Below are positions 35,482-44,149 of a stretch of DNA of 64,000 nucleotides, one piece after another. The stretch comes from JBEEOW01 sp041191405 (GTDB lineage: Bacteria > Bacteroidota > Bacteroidia > Cytophagales > UBA9547). The notes beneath the pieces are model-generated. The model saw only the letters and a program-made list of their open reading frames with translations, did not search any database and had not been told where the DNA came from. How positions within the stretch are numbered: position 1 is the first letter of the stretch; each line of letters begins with the position of its first letter. The position numbers and the translations under genes are program-made. The stretch spans positions 14,794 to 78,793 of the forward strand of contig JBEEOW010000020.1 of NCBI GenBank assembly GCA_041191405.1. Reading direction: 5' to 3'.

Positions 35482-36168
35482 ATGAATTGTATTATTGTAG
35501 ATGATGATATTGTTTCTATAAAACATTTAGAAATAATGATTTCAAAAAATCCATATTTAAATTATCTGGGGCATTTTATATCAGGAAAAGATGTAATAAA
35601 TGCCTTAGATGATTTGGTTGTGGATTTAATTTTTTTAGATGTGGAAATGCCTGAAATGTCTGGTTTTGAAGTTCTTCAGCATTTAAAAGATAAACCTTCA
35701 ATAATATTTATATCAAGCAAAAAGGAGTATGCTGCAGATGCTTTTTCATCAATTGCGAGTGATTATTTAGTAAAACCTATTCAACCTGATAGATTTACAA
35801 ATGCTATAAAATTATTAGCTGATAAAAAGAAAATTAGTGATGATGAATCAACTATACATGACTCCTTTTTTGTGAAAGATAAGAATAGATTAGTGCAAAT
35901 ATTTGTAAATGATATTATTTACATTGAGGCAATAAGTGATTATGTGCAAGTGTTTACAGAAAATAAGAAATACTTATTTTTAGCTTCACTTAAAAATTTA
36001 GAGAAAAGATTACCTCATATAAATTTTAAAAGAGTTCATCGGTCATTCATTGTAAATAAGTATAAAATTATAGAAGTTGATGAAAATGTAATTTCAGTAA
36101 AAGATAAAAATATACCAATTAGTAGAAGCAATAAAGCTGAATTTATGAATTGGATTAATGTTATATAA
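35482..36168 (+). CDS. LytTR-family response regulator
   Basis: 228 residues from the ATG at 35482 (a GTG at 35461 would add seven residues without homology). Receiver with D7-D9 and phosphoacceptor D53 (LIFLDVEMPEMSG), and a C-terminal LytTR DNA-binding domain (residues about 125-228: IIYIEAISDYVQVFTENKKY, FKRVHRSFIVNKYKI). LytTR regulators often control extracellular polysaccharide and autolysin genes. It is followed 12 nt later by a free HPt gene, its probable phosphodonor partner. Confidence 0.9.
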   Translation: MNCIIVDDDIVSIKHLEIMISKNPYLNYLGHFISGKDVINALDDLVVDLIFLDVEMPEMSGFEVLQHLKDKPSIIFISSKKEYAADAFSSIASDYLVKPIQPDRFTNAIKLLADKKKISDDESTIHDSFFVKDKNRLVQIFVNDIIYIEAISDYVQVFTENKKYLFLASLKNLEKRLPHINFKRVHRSFIVNKYKIIEVDENVISVKDKNIPISRSNKAEFMNWINVI

Positions 36169-36180
36169 ACTAGAAAAGTC

Positions 36181-36513
36181 ATGACTTATCAATATATATA
36201 TCAAAATATCAGTCATTTCTGTGGAAAAGATGATATTTCAACCAAGGCTTTGATTGAAATTATTAAAATTTCACTTTCCGAGTCATTAATTGAATTGCAA
36301 GGTTATTCAATGGGAAATAATAGGGTAGAAGTATCCAATTTGGCGCATAAGTTAAAAACTACATTTATAATGTTAGGTGATGCTGAATTAGTGAAAAAGA
36401 ACAATATTTTAAATAATTGTGCTTTTGAAAATATGAATGAAACTCAGATTAATATATTATATGAAGATTATGTAAAATCAATATTTAATTTAACTGTTAT
36501 ACTCGATAGTTAA
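36181..36513 (+). CDS. Stand-alone HPt (histidine phosphotransfer) protein
   Basis: 110 residues, mostly helical. AHKLKTTFIMLGDAEL places the phosphorylatable His at H56, and closely matches the HPt domains of the hybrid kinase at 50460-53615 (CHKLKTSFTMLG) and, less so, 8443-11301. A receiver-HPt exchange with the LytTR regulator encoded 12 nt upstream is likely. No kinase is adjacent, so a hybrid kinase elsewhere in the locus probably feeds it. Confidence 0.8.
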   Translation: MTYQYIYQNISHFCGKDDISTKALIEIIKISLSESLIELQGYSMGNNRVEVSNLAHKLKTTFIMLGDAELVKKNNILNNCAFENMNETQINILYEDYVKSIFNLTVILDS

Positions 36514-36536
36514 ACTAAAATATAGCTAAAAACATT

Positions 36537-36568
36537 AAAACCCTTAGTATTTATGCTAAGGGTTTTAT
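36537..36568. terminator. Bidirectional terminator between converging genes
   Basis: AAAACCCTTAG (36537-36547) pairs perfectly with CTAAGGGTTTT (36556-36566) around an 8-nt loop. Confidence 0.8.
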
Positions 36569-36589
36569 TGTTTATAATGTAATTTGTAT

Positions 36590-37720
36590 TTAAAAGCTTT
36601 TATAAACTTCAATTAATTTTTCAGCAGTTTTAAACCATCTAAAATTTTCTACCCTTTTTAAACCTTTTGCAATTAAATTTTCTCTAGTTTCTTTATTTTC
36701 AGTTATTTCTATGATGTTTTTTGCTATATCAAAAATGTCAAATGGATTCATATATAATGCTGCATCTCCGGCAACTTCAGGCATAGAGGCAGTATTTGAT
36801 GTTAAAACTGGTATACCACAAGCCATGGCTTCTAAAATTGGTATTCCAAAACTTTCTCTAGTAGATGGATATAAAAAGGCAGTACTAAGTTGATATATGA
36901 AAGGTAAATCAGAATTTTGAACATAGCCTATTAGGTGTATTAATGGAATGATATCTTCATTAATATCGTTTAATTGTAACTCTTTCATTAATGTTTCATT
37001 TGAAAAATCAGCAATTACCAAAGGAACGGGATTCTCTACTCTTTTTCTGTAAATATCATAAGCCTGTAAGGTTCTTGCTATATTTTTTTTAGGGTCGGTA
37101 TTTCCCAAAAGAAACATAAATGAATCAGGTAGGTGATATCTATACTTTGCAAATGAGAGCTGCCCATCAGTTGATTGAATAAAAAAATGCTCGCTTACGC
37201 CATTATATATGGTATCTAAAATATTATTTTCAAAGTGTATGGATTCAGAGATTCTATTTTTTTCGAATTCTGAAACTGTAATTACTTTTTTTGCTTTTTT
37301 TAATACCATGGGTACTATTTTAGACCTATAAAAATTGCCCCATTTTTGATATGGCGTACCTTTTATTTTTAGTGGACTGTTTTCCAGATATATAATATCA
37401 TGTAATGTGATGATAGTTGGAACACTAACAAATAATGGTGCAGTATTGGAAGTACAATGAAGTACATCAATGTGGTGTTTTTTTATTAAAAGCGGTAATA
37501 TAATTTGTTCCCAAACAGGGTATGAATGCCCAGAGTTTCTTATTATTTTAAAATTTTCTGTTTCTTGAAGACAGTTCGTATCTTCTTGTTCATTGGTGAA
37601 AATGAAATATTCATTCACCTTATCTATTTGCTGTAATGCCAAAATAGAATTTAATGCTACTATATCCATCCCATGTTTTTTACTTCGAAAAATACGTTGG
37701 GCTTCTATTCCAATTCTCAT
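36590..37720 (-). CDS. Glycosyltransferase family 4 (GT-B)
   Basis: 376 residues. N-terminal Rossmann domain (MRIGIEAQRIFRSKKHGMDI), DVLHCTSNTAPL, TLHDIIY, then the C-terminal donor domain with FLLGNTDPKKNI and the E-x7-E motif in STRESFGIPILEAMACGIPV. Retaining transferase acting on the cytoplasmic face; probably adds a repeat-unit sugar. Last gene of the minus-strand exopolysaccharide operon. Confidence 0.92.
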   Translation of the reverse strand: MRIGIEAQRIFRSKKHGMDIVALNSILALQQIDKVNEYFIFTNEQEDTNCLQETENFKIIRNSGHSYPVWEQIILPLLIKKHHIDVLHCTSNTAPLFVSVPTIITLHDIIYLENSPLKIKGTPYQKWGNFYRSKIVPMVLKKAKKVITVSEFEKNRISESIHFENNILDTIYNGVSEHFFIQSTDGQLSFAKYRYHLPDSFMFLLGNTDPKKNIARTLQAYDIYRKRVENPVPLVIADFSNETLMKELQLNDINEDIIPLIHLIGYVQNSDLPFIYQLSTAFLYPSTRESFGIPILEAMACGIPVLTSNTASMPEVAGDAALYMNPFDIFDIAKNIIEITENKETRENLIAKGLKRVENFRWFKTAEKLIEVYKSF

Positions 37721-37778
37721 AACATTATTGTTTTATAGTATGTTAAACGAGTATTGGGTGGCTTATTTTTAAGTAGAA

Positions 37779-40028
37779 TTACTCTATTTTTATATTAGTA
37801 TTTATTTTTGAATTGTTTTTATTGCTTGATTTTTTGTTTTGTTTTTTAATAGATTGAAATTCTGGAATTTCAGAAGTATGTACGATGTTTAATATCGAGC
37901 CAAAATGTTTTTCTTCAAGTGAATAAATAAAATTTAAAGCTTCTTTGTCATTAACGCTAATTGAATGATGTGCAGCAAAAATAGTTATTACAGCATCTAC
38001 CATATCAGATATTTCTCTACTATCAGCCCATAATTGAAGCGATGGACCTTCAATTAAAATGTAATCATATTTATTTTTTAAATTATTAAAATCTTGTTGA
38101 TTCAATAATTTTCCAAAAATCTCACTTGGCGAAGCATTATTTACCTCACATCCAATTATATCTACATTGTTTATTGAAGTTTTTGTTGTGGATAAATCTA
38201 AATTTTTATCTTCAGTTTCGGGAGAAAGATATTTGTTGCCATTTAGTAATTGAGTAAGAGTAGCATTTTTGAAATTAGCATCAACAATTAAAACAGTTTT
38301 ACCTGCTAAGCTAAATGCATTTGCTAATGCAATAATTGTTAATGATTTACCTTCGCCAAGTTTAGTGCCGGTAAATAATATACTTTGATGATTATGAGAA
38401 TTTGATTCAATTTCTTGTCTAATTTTTCTAATGTTTCTGGAAAATAATATTTCTTCTTGACTTAATTCAGTTGATGTAAATAGTTTTTTGATTGATAGCT
38501 CACTTACTTTCAATTCAGGTAAAAAACTAATTAAGTGAAAACCTGTAGTGGTTTCAAATCTTAAAGTATTATAGAATGTTTCATCGAAATATGCCATTCC
38601 TATTACTACCATTAAGCATAAAATGATGGTTACACCTAATGAAAGAGCCAAAATCATTACTTTTTTTGATGATTCAGGTTTTTCGGGAACCTGTGCTATT
38701 TCGGCTTGTTTTAATGAATTATTATCGTTTAATGCTGCAAATTGTGCTACATTAAGTTTATTTAACACCAATAGGTAAACTTCAGATGCAACTGAAATTT
38801 CTCTTTCATAAGCTCCAATAGAAGCTTCCATAGGTGCAAAAGTTGAAATTATTCCCTGTAATCGTTCAATATCTTTATCAATAGAAGCTACAGTTTTTAA
38901 GGCAATTTCTACTTCAAGTTCTGAATGTAATTTTCTAGATATTAATTCTTTTTTAACTTCGTTCGGATTTACAATAGCTTCGTCAGATGCTTTTTCAATC
39001 AATACAGTCATCTCTTTATGTAGCATATCAACTGAATCTTTAGCTGATTTATCCATCATATTGCTACTTAAATATTTTTCATTCAGTTTATTAATTTTAA
39101 GTTTTAAATCTTCAATTTCGTTGTTGATTTTTAAACTTACCACTTCATAATATTTTTTATCTTTTGAAGTAAATTTTTCGCCAATTTCATCAGCAGCTCT
39201 TTCTCTTGATGAAATTTTCATATTTTCTTGTTCTCTCATAATTTCAACTGATGATAGTTGATTTACAATAGATTTGGTTTGTTCGTAAAGGTTAATAACT
39301 CTATTTTTAAGTTTGTAAGTTTTTAATTCATTTACTTTTGCATCCAGTTCTTTCTTTTTTAAGCGAGCCATTTTTTCGAAAAAATTAACAGAGCCAGCTG
39401 TTTTGTATGAACGTTGATTGTCGTAAAATTTAATAAATTCGGTAACAAAAGTGTTGGCTAAAAATGCAGATAAACGTGCGTTTTCTGATTCAACTTCCAC
39501 AGAAATAAAATCACTATCAGGCACACGTTTCATGGTTGTTCTATTTAATAAATCATCTTGGTCGTAGTTATATGCTTTAATATAGTTATTAATGTCATTA
39601 TCAGTTTTATTACTTAAAGTCAACACATCTCCACTATCAAGTTTGGCGTGTAACCTATCAATTAATATTTTTTTATTTTCTGGGCTTAATTTGGGTAAAT
39701 GTTCAGGTTGTCTGAAAGCCACAGAATCAGTAAGTTCGTGTTCTAATAATCTAAATTGAACCATACTTACACATTGGCGTGAACGCATCATTTCAACAAG
39801 ATTTGTAAATCGTTGAGCAATGGCAAAAGGTTGATTAACTTCTTTGCTTTCGCCAAGAGTTATTTCAGATGATTCAGTAATTCCAGTTGAAAATTGGGCT
39901 TTTGATTTATATTTTTTAGCCATTTTGCTGGTAATGTAATACATAACACCAGTTACTAAAATTAGCACTGCAAGTATCCACCAAATTTTATTACGAATTG
40001 CCTTAAATATATCGCTAGCACTTAACAT
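37779..40028 (-). CDS. Wzc-like polysaccharide co-polymerase with P-loop kinase domain
   Basis: 749 residues. A Wzz-type domain with N-terminal helix (residues about 16-32), long periplasmic coiled coil (about 200-420), a second helix with the preceding Pro-rich motif (VPEKPESSKK, about 455-490), then a cytoplasmic BY-kinase-type ATPase: TGTKLGEGKSLT (Walker A) and TVLIVDANFKNATLTQLL (Walker A'). The C-terminus is Asn/Lys-rich and lacks the Tyr cluster of Wzc/CpsD, so classical autophosphorylation is unlikely. It controls chain length and export; it starts 2 nt after the TolC-like gene. Confidence 0.9.
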   Translation of the reverse strand: MLSASDIFKAIRNKIWWILAVLILVTGVMYYITSKMAKKYKSKAQFSTGITESSEITLGESKEVNQPFAIAQRFTNLVEMMRSRQCVSMVQFRLLEHELTDSVAFRQPEHLPKLSPENKKILIDRLHAKLDSGDVLTLSNKTDNDINNYIKAYNYDQDDLLNRTTMKRVPDSDFISVEVESENARLSAFLANTFVTEFIKFYDNQRSYKTAGSVNFFEKMARLKKKELDAKVNELKTYKLKNRVINLYEQTKSIVNQLSSVEIMREQENMKISSRERAADEIGEKFTSKDKKYYEVVSLKINNEIEDLKLKINKLNEKYLSSNMMDKSAKDSVDMLHKEMTVLIEKASDEAIVNPNEVKKELISRKLHSELEVEIALKTVASIDKDIERLQGIISTFAPMEASIGAYEREISVASEVYLLVLNKLNVAQFAALNDNNSLKQAEIAQVPEKPESSKKVMILALSLGVTIILCLMVVIGMAYFDETFYNTLRFETTTGFHLISFLPELKVSELSIKKLFTSTELSQEEILFSRNIRKIRQEIESNSHNHQSILFTGTKLGEGKSLTIIALANAFSLAGKTVLIVDANFKNATLTQLLNGNKYLSPETEDKNLDLSTTKTSINNVDIIGCEVNNASPSEIFGKLLNQQDFNNLKNKYDYILIEGPSLQLWADSREISDMVDAVITIFAAHHSISVNDKEALNFIYSLEEKHFGSILNIVHTSEIPEFQSIKKQNKKSSNKNNSKINTNIKIE

Positions 40029-40030
40029 AA

Positions 40031-40720
40031 CTATAATATTTGTTCTAAGTTTACCCCAAGTAACTCTTCAAGATAAGCTTTTGATGTTCTGTAATTTGAT
40101 TCACTAGTAATTGCTCTTTCTTTAGCAACTGTGTAAGCAACATATACTTTATTATATTCTTCAATCGAAATTTCACCTTTTAAGAATTTTTCCTTTACTG
40201 CTGTTACTGTCATTTTTAATTCAACTACAGCCTCGGTTTGCAATTTCAGTAAATCCATATTTAACATTACATCGTTAAACCTTGATATTACTTGAGATCT
40301 AATATAAAGTTTTTGTGCATTAATTTCATTGTCAGCTATTTTGAGTTCTTCTTTAGCAATTTTAATTTTTCCAGGAAGACTATAAATTGAGCCCACATTC
40401 AAGGATAAACCCAATCCTAAATTTGGAACGATAGTAAAATTTTGACTTTCAGAATTATTGTATGAATTAAAACTTGTAAATAAGTTTAAATTGTTCATCC
40501 AAGAATTTCGAGCTTGTTTTACATTTTCAATAGCTTCATTTTTTTTACTAATAAAAGAATGATTTTTTGGATAATTTTCCCAAGCAACTGAAACTAATTT
40601 TTCAATATATACCACTACGGGAATTGAGTCATAAGGTGCTATAATTTTAGTATAATCTACCCTTTGTGCTGAAACTTTTATAGCAAATGCCATAAAAATC
40701 AATATAATTAGCTTTTTCAT
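40031..40720 (-). CDS. Half-length TolC-family outer-membrane protein
   Basis: 229 residues with a signal peptide (MKKLIILIFMAFAIKVSAQ). One set of TolC-like long helices and beta strands: WMNNLNLFTSFN, LGLGLSLNVGSI as barrel strands, and the helices LYIRSQVISRFNDVMLN and EEYNKVYVAYTVAKERAITS. Ordinary TolC proteins are 420-480 residues with two such halves, so this is a single-repeat form. Directly coupled to the Wzc-like gene, it may stand in for the Wza export channel or act as a periplasmic partner. Confidence 0.75.
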   Translation of the reverse strand: MKKLIILIFMAFAIKVSAQRVDYTKIIAPYDSIPVVVYIEKLVSVAWENYPKNHSFISKKNEAIENVKQARNSWMNNLNLFTSFNSYNNSESQNFTIVPNLGLGLSLNVGSIYSLPGKIKIAKEELKIADNEINAQKLYIRSQVISRFNDVMLNMDLLKLQTEAVVELKMTVTAVKEKFLKGEISIEEYNKVYVAYTVAKERAITSESNYRTSKAYLEELLGVNLEQIL

Positions 40721-40732
40721 ATTTATATTGAT

Positions 40733-41599
40733 TTAGAAATTAATTTCAGTTTTTGTTAACACTTCTGATTTGCTAAAGGGTAGCAATTCGTGAATAAATT
40801 TTAATTCTTTTTTTACCCTACGCAAAAAGGCTTTAAATAAACTACCGTCTGCCATGAGTCTTCTGTCGCTAGTCCAAGGGCGAGAGTCAGGAGTGTCAAC
40901 TAGGCTTATTTCGCCAAATTTTTCAGATATTTTCTTGGCTAGCATTCCATCTTCCCATTTCATACTTACTCTGCTATAGCCACCAATTCTTTCAGCTTCT
41001 GCTTTTATAAAAGCTGAATTAAAACCCATTACATTGATACAATCTTTTTTATTTCGTCGAAGTTTAAATATAGTTTCAGCCAAAATTTCGTGAATTGCCA
41101 ATGCAAATCTTGAACTTGTAGATGGAATAAAAGAATATCTTCCATACACAACAGATACAGTAGGTTTTTTCATTTCTTTAACATAATTGATTCCCCATTC
41201 TGGAGGGTAAAGGGAATCAGCATCAGCTGAAAGGATATATTTACCTTTCGCTTTTTCTAGCCCTAATTGTCTGGTAACACTAATACCTTGAATAGGTTGG
41301 AAATAGGATTGAACCCCTAAAAAATCTAATATTTCTTGGGTTTTATCAGTAGAGTTATTATTAACAACTATTAATTCGGTTTTGTATGGAATTATTAGGC
41401 GAGAAAATGACGCTAAAGTAGTTACAATATTTTTTTCCTCGTTCCAAGCCGGTATAATAATAGAAACTTCAGGGTTAGGCTCATTAAAGCGGGCTAAACC
41501 AGCTTTTATATCCATCAGGAAACTTTCTGGAAGTTGGGTGTAATCGTCGTATTTAATATCCAACTCTTTTACCCACTGCGGAATCACAAATCTGTTCAT
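40733..41599 (-). CDS. Glycosyltransferase family 2
   Basis: 288 residues. GT-A domain with VSIIIPAWNEEKNIVTTLAS, IVVNNNSTDKT, the metal-binding LSADADSLYPPEW, and KWEDGMLAKKISEKFG with the catalytic-type ED. No clear membrane helix. Twelve nt upstream of the TolC-like gene and 68 nt downstream of the polymerase/ligase gene in the same operon. Sugar specificity unknown. Confidence 0.9.
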   Translation of the reverse strand: MNRFVIPQWVKELDIKYDDYTQLPESFLMDIKAGLARFNEPNPEVSIIIPAWNEEKNIVTTLASFSRLIIPYKTELIVVNNNSTDKTQEILDFLGVQSYFQPIQGISVTRQLGLEKAKGKYILSADADSLYPPEWGINYVKEMKKPTVSVVYGRYSFIPSTSSRFALAIHEILAETIFKLRRNKKDCINVMGFNSAFIKAEAERIGGYSRVSMKWEDGMLAKKISEKFGEISLVDTPDSRPWTSDRRLMADGSLFKAFLRRVKKELKFIHELLPFSKSEVLTKTEINF

Positions 41600-41667
41600 G
41601 GTAGTTTTATTTATACTACCTTATACTGATTTGCAAATTTTATTTTTAGCGTAAAAATACTACATTT

Positions 41668-43131
41668 TTATATCCCTTCAAGTGGAATATCTTCCGAATC
41701 ATATTCTTTAACCTTACATATCATAGCAAATAATACATATAAAAATAAGCTCGTAGGGATTTGCCCGGTGGCTTCTTGTGGGAAATTGGCTATCATCAAT
41801 GAAAAGGTAACACATAGCATCGCCAAGAGATAGGATTTTATCTTGGGGTTTTTGACTAGAAAATAATTTTTAACTCCTTCTGATAGAACGGTGTATAATA
41901 AAAATAGATATAATGCCAAGCCGATTGGTCCCGCCTCAACTACAATTCTCATATAACCACTATCAGGAGGGAATTTTGATAAAAAACTACCTGGACTAAA
42001 TTTTTCTCCCCAATCGCCTGTTGAACCCAAACCTCCACCCATTGGGTGTGTCCATAAGAAAGGTTGTATCATTTTTTGGTTTCTTTTTCGGGTATTATAG
42101 CTTGCATCTTCACCCGGTTTAAAGGCTGATTGAATTCTGATAATATTAATGTTATTGATTGGAGTATTAATGAAAATAATTGTAAAAATGGCTCCTAACA
42201 ATGTAAAAATTATAAGTTTAATATTTAAGTTAATAAGTACATAAAATAATGCACCAACAGGTATAAGTACATAAGCAGCTCTAGTACCACTGTAAACCAT
42301 GGATAAAATCATGCATATACTACAAAATATCAGAAAATATCTCATTTTTTGAGTACGTGGACCAATCGCTAATATAATACACATTACTGCCGAATAGGAC
42401 ATTACAAAACCAAATGTCATTGCATCGGGCATAAACGAAAATTTTCGGAATCTACCCATTTGAAAAAGTAGGGCAAATCTTTCAAAATCTTCCATAACCC
42501 ATCGTTCTTCAAAAGGTAAAAAACCAACATATTCTTGATGTAAGCCCCACAAAGCAGCCATTAGTGCTAAACATATCCATAATGAAAGCATTAGCTTTAC
42601 AAATTTTAAACTATTAATTGCATACATTACAATAAAATACATTACCATTTGACCAGCCATTGCTCTCACTGTATATGCCCATGCTTCAACAGATGCAGCC
42701 CATGGGTTTACTGCTTCCAAAATATTATAAATCATCCAAGCTAAAATTGCAAAGGAAATTTTGTTATTGAATATGGACCAATTCCCTGATTTGGCTAAAC
42801 CAAACAACATACTGACAGCTAGCAACAATACAAGTCCATCCATGGCTAAACCCAAAGGAACATCGCCAATGATTCTTTTAACTCCTAATATGAAAAATGA
42901 AAGAGTAACTGTGAGAATAATTCCAAATTTAATATCAATAAAACAATAGATTACAAAAGGAAGACCAACAAAAACTACCATTGCAATTATAAGTAATAAT
43001 GGATTGGTTTTAACTGCAAGTCCTCCTAGTGCTATCGAAAGTATTGATACAAAAAAAAATATTATTATGTATTTTTTTTGGATACTTCCGTAAACTCTAG
43101 AGCTTTCCGTATTGTCAATAGGAATATTCAT
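41668..43131 (-). CDS. O-antigen ligase/Wzy-type polymerase family membrane protein
   Basis: 487 residues with eleven to twelve membrane helices. The large periplasmic loop near residues 330-400 contains MIQPFLWTHPMGGGLGSTGDWG and PPDSGYMRIVVEAGPIGLALYL, the typical Wzy_C/ligase pattern in which Gly-rich and PDxxYL-like segments contact lipid-linked sugars. In a Wzx/Wzc-containing locus, repeat-unit polymerase is more likely than LPS ligase. Confidence 0.88.
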   Translation of the reverse strand: MNIPIDNTESSRVYGSIQKKYIIIFFFVSILSIALGGLAVKTNPLLLIIAMVVFVGLPFVIYCFIDIKFGIILTVTLSFFILGVKRIIGDVPLGLAMDGLVLLLAVSMLFGLAKSGNWSIFNNKISFAILAWMIYNILEAVNPWAASVEAWAYTVRAMAGQMVMYFIVMYAINSLKFVKLMLSLWICLALMAALWGLHQEYVGFLPFEERWVMEDFERFALLFQMGRFRKFSFMPDAMTFGFVMSYSAVMCIILAIGPRTQKMRYFLIFCSICMILSMVYSGTRAAYVLIPVGALFYVLINLNIKLIIFTLLGAIFTIIFINTPINNINIIRIQSAFKPGEDASYNTRKRNQKMIQPFLWTHPMGGGLGSTGDWGEKFSPGSFLSKFPPDSGYMRIVVEAGPIGLALYLFLLYTVLSEGVKNYFLVKNPKIKSYLLAMLCVTFSLMIANFPQEATGQIPTSLFLYVLFAMICKVKEYDSEDIPLEGI

Positions 43132-43181
43132 ATTTATATTATTTCGTTCACCATTGGTGATTTAGTATAGTAATTTTATTA

Positions 43182-43325
43182 TCATAATAACATAATTTTA
43201 ACCCACAATAATACACCAATTGATAAGCATACAAATGATGTGATTTTTTGGGGTAAGTTGAAACTTTCCTTTTTTACGATAATATCTTTTTTTACTATTC
43301 GTTGAGGAGTTTTGTAGTTTTTCAT
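43182..43325 (-). CDS. Possible 47-residue membrane protein
   Basis: ATG at 43323-43325, TGA at 43182-43184, 47 residues: a Lys-rich N-terminus (MKNYKTPQRIVKKDIIVKKE) and one membrane helix (KITSFVCLSIGVLLWVKIMLL). It lies between a hairpin and the polymerase gene, same strand, 50 nt upstream of it. Composition is coding-like, but there is no family support. Confidence 0.4.
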   Translation of the reverse strand: MKNYKTPQRIVKKDIIVKKESFNLPQKITSFVCLSIGVLLWVKIMLL

Positions 43326-43365
43326 TGGAGTAAGAGTTTAATTATGAATTTGATATGAATGAAAT

Positions 43366-43400
43366 CTGAAAACTAATTTTGGTTTAAAATTAGTTTTCAG
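43366..43400 (-). terminator. 15-bp perfect hairpin after the acyltransferase gene
   Basis: CTGAAAACTAATTTT (43366-43380) pairs perfectly with AAAATTAGTTTTCAG (43386-43400), loop of 5 nt. The minus-strand downstream sequence is only moderately T-rich. Confidence 0.6.
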
Positions 43401-43488
43401 CAATAACACTTTGTGTAACTCATTGATAGAGTTTGATTACGTAGAATATTTTATTTCTACTATAATAATTGGTAAGAATTTAATCTAA

Positions 43489-44130
43489 TCAAACACTTAC
43501 TGTTTCATTTTTTACTTTTATCCATAAATTAGTTGCGAAATCATAAATTTTAATAACTTTTGCCGGATTTCCACCTACAACTGAGTAAGCGGGTACATCT
43601 TTAGTAACTACGCTTCCAGCAGCTACAACCGAGTGTTTGCCAATTGTAACTCCAGCAGTTATAACAGCATTAGCACCTATCCAAACTTCATCTTCAATGG
43701 TTATTTTAGCAGTTGTGCATGGTTGATTTCGGCTTGCTGTTGATATATCTTGATAGGAATGATTAAGTCCTGAAAGTATAACATTTTGTGCAAACATTAT
43801 CTGGCTACCAATTTTTACTGGACCAATAATTGTATTTCCTAATCCAATTATGGTAGATTCTCCAATTTCAACATCACCTATATTGTTATTTATGGTTGCA
43901 AAATCTTCGATAATTGAATTGCTTCCAACACTAAATTTATTAAATGGGATAATGTCTAGTCGTGTGTATGATCTAACAATAACTCCTTTACCAAGTTTGC
44001 TAGTAAATGGGTTAATAATATTTCTTATCCACCATCTCGGACGAGGGTCATTTTGAGGATAAATAAGTCTGTGAACTAGGTTTTTAATCGATTTATTCTT
44101 TTTCAGAAACGATTTTAATTACTGTATCAT
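43489..44130 (-). pseudogene. Hexapeptide-repeat acyltransferase with in-frame TAA at codon 4
   Basis: From ATG at 44128-44130 the frame reads M-I-Q-TAA (44119-44121), then continues open to the stop at 43489 for 213 codons in all. The body contains LIYPQNDPRPRWWIRN, a left-handed beta-helix (VEIGESTIIGLGNTIIGPVK), GLNHSYQDIS (active-site His region) and the WcaF/NodL-type end VWIGANAVITAGVTIGKHSV, GNPAKVIK. No other ATG, GTG or TTG start precedes the conserved region; the first in-frame ATG (43797) would delete half the domain. The ATG lies 19 nt after the LruC gene, a normal operon spacing. Would acetylate an exopolysaccharide sugar if functional. Confidence 0.8.
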
Positions 44131-44149
44131 GGCTACTAATGTTTTGATA

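Noticed and set aside
32923..44130. Reassignment of TAA as a sense codon in this genome
   Set aside because: Most genes here, including the two interrupted ones, end at a normal TAA, and long genes such as metH and the hybrid kinases contain no internal TAA.
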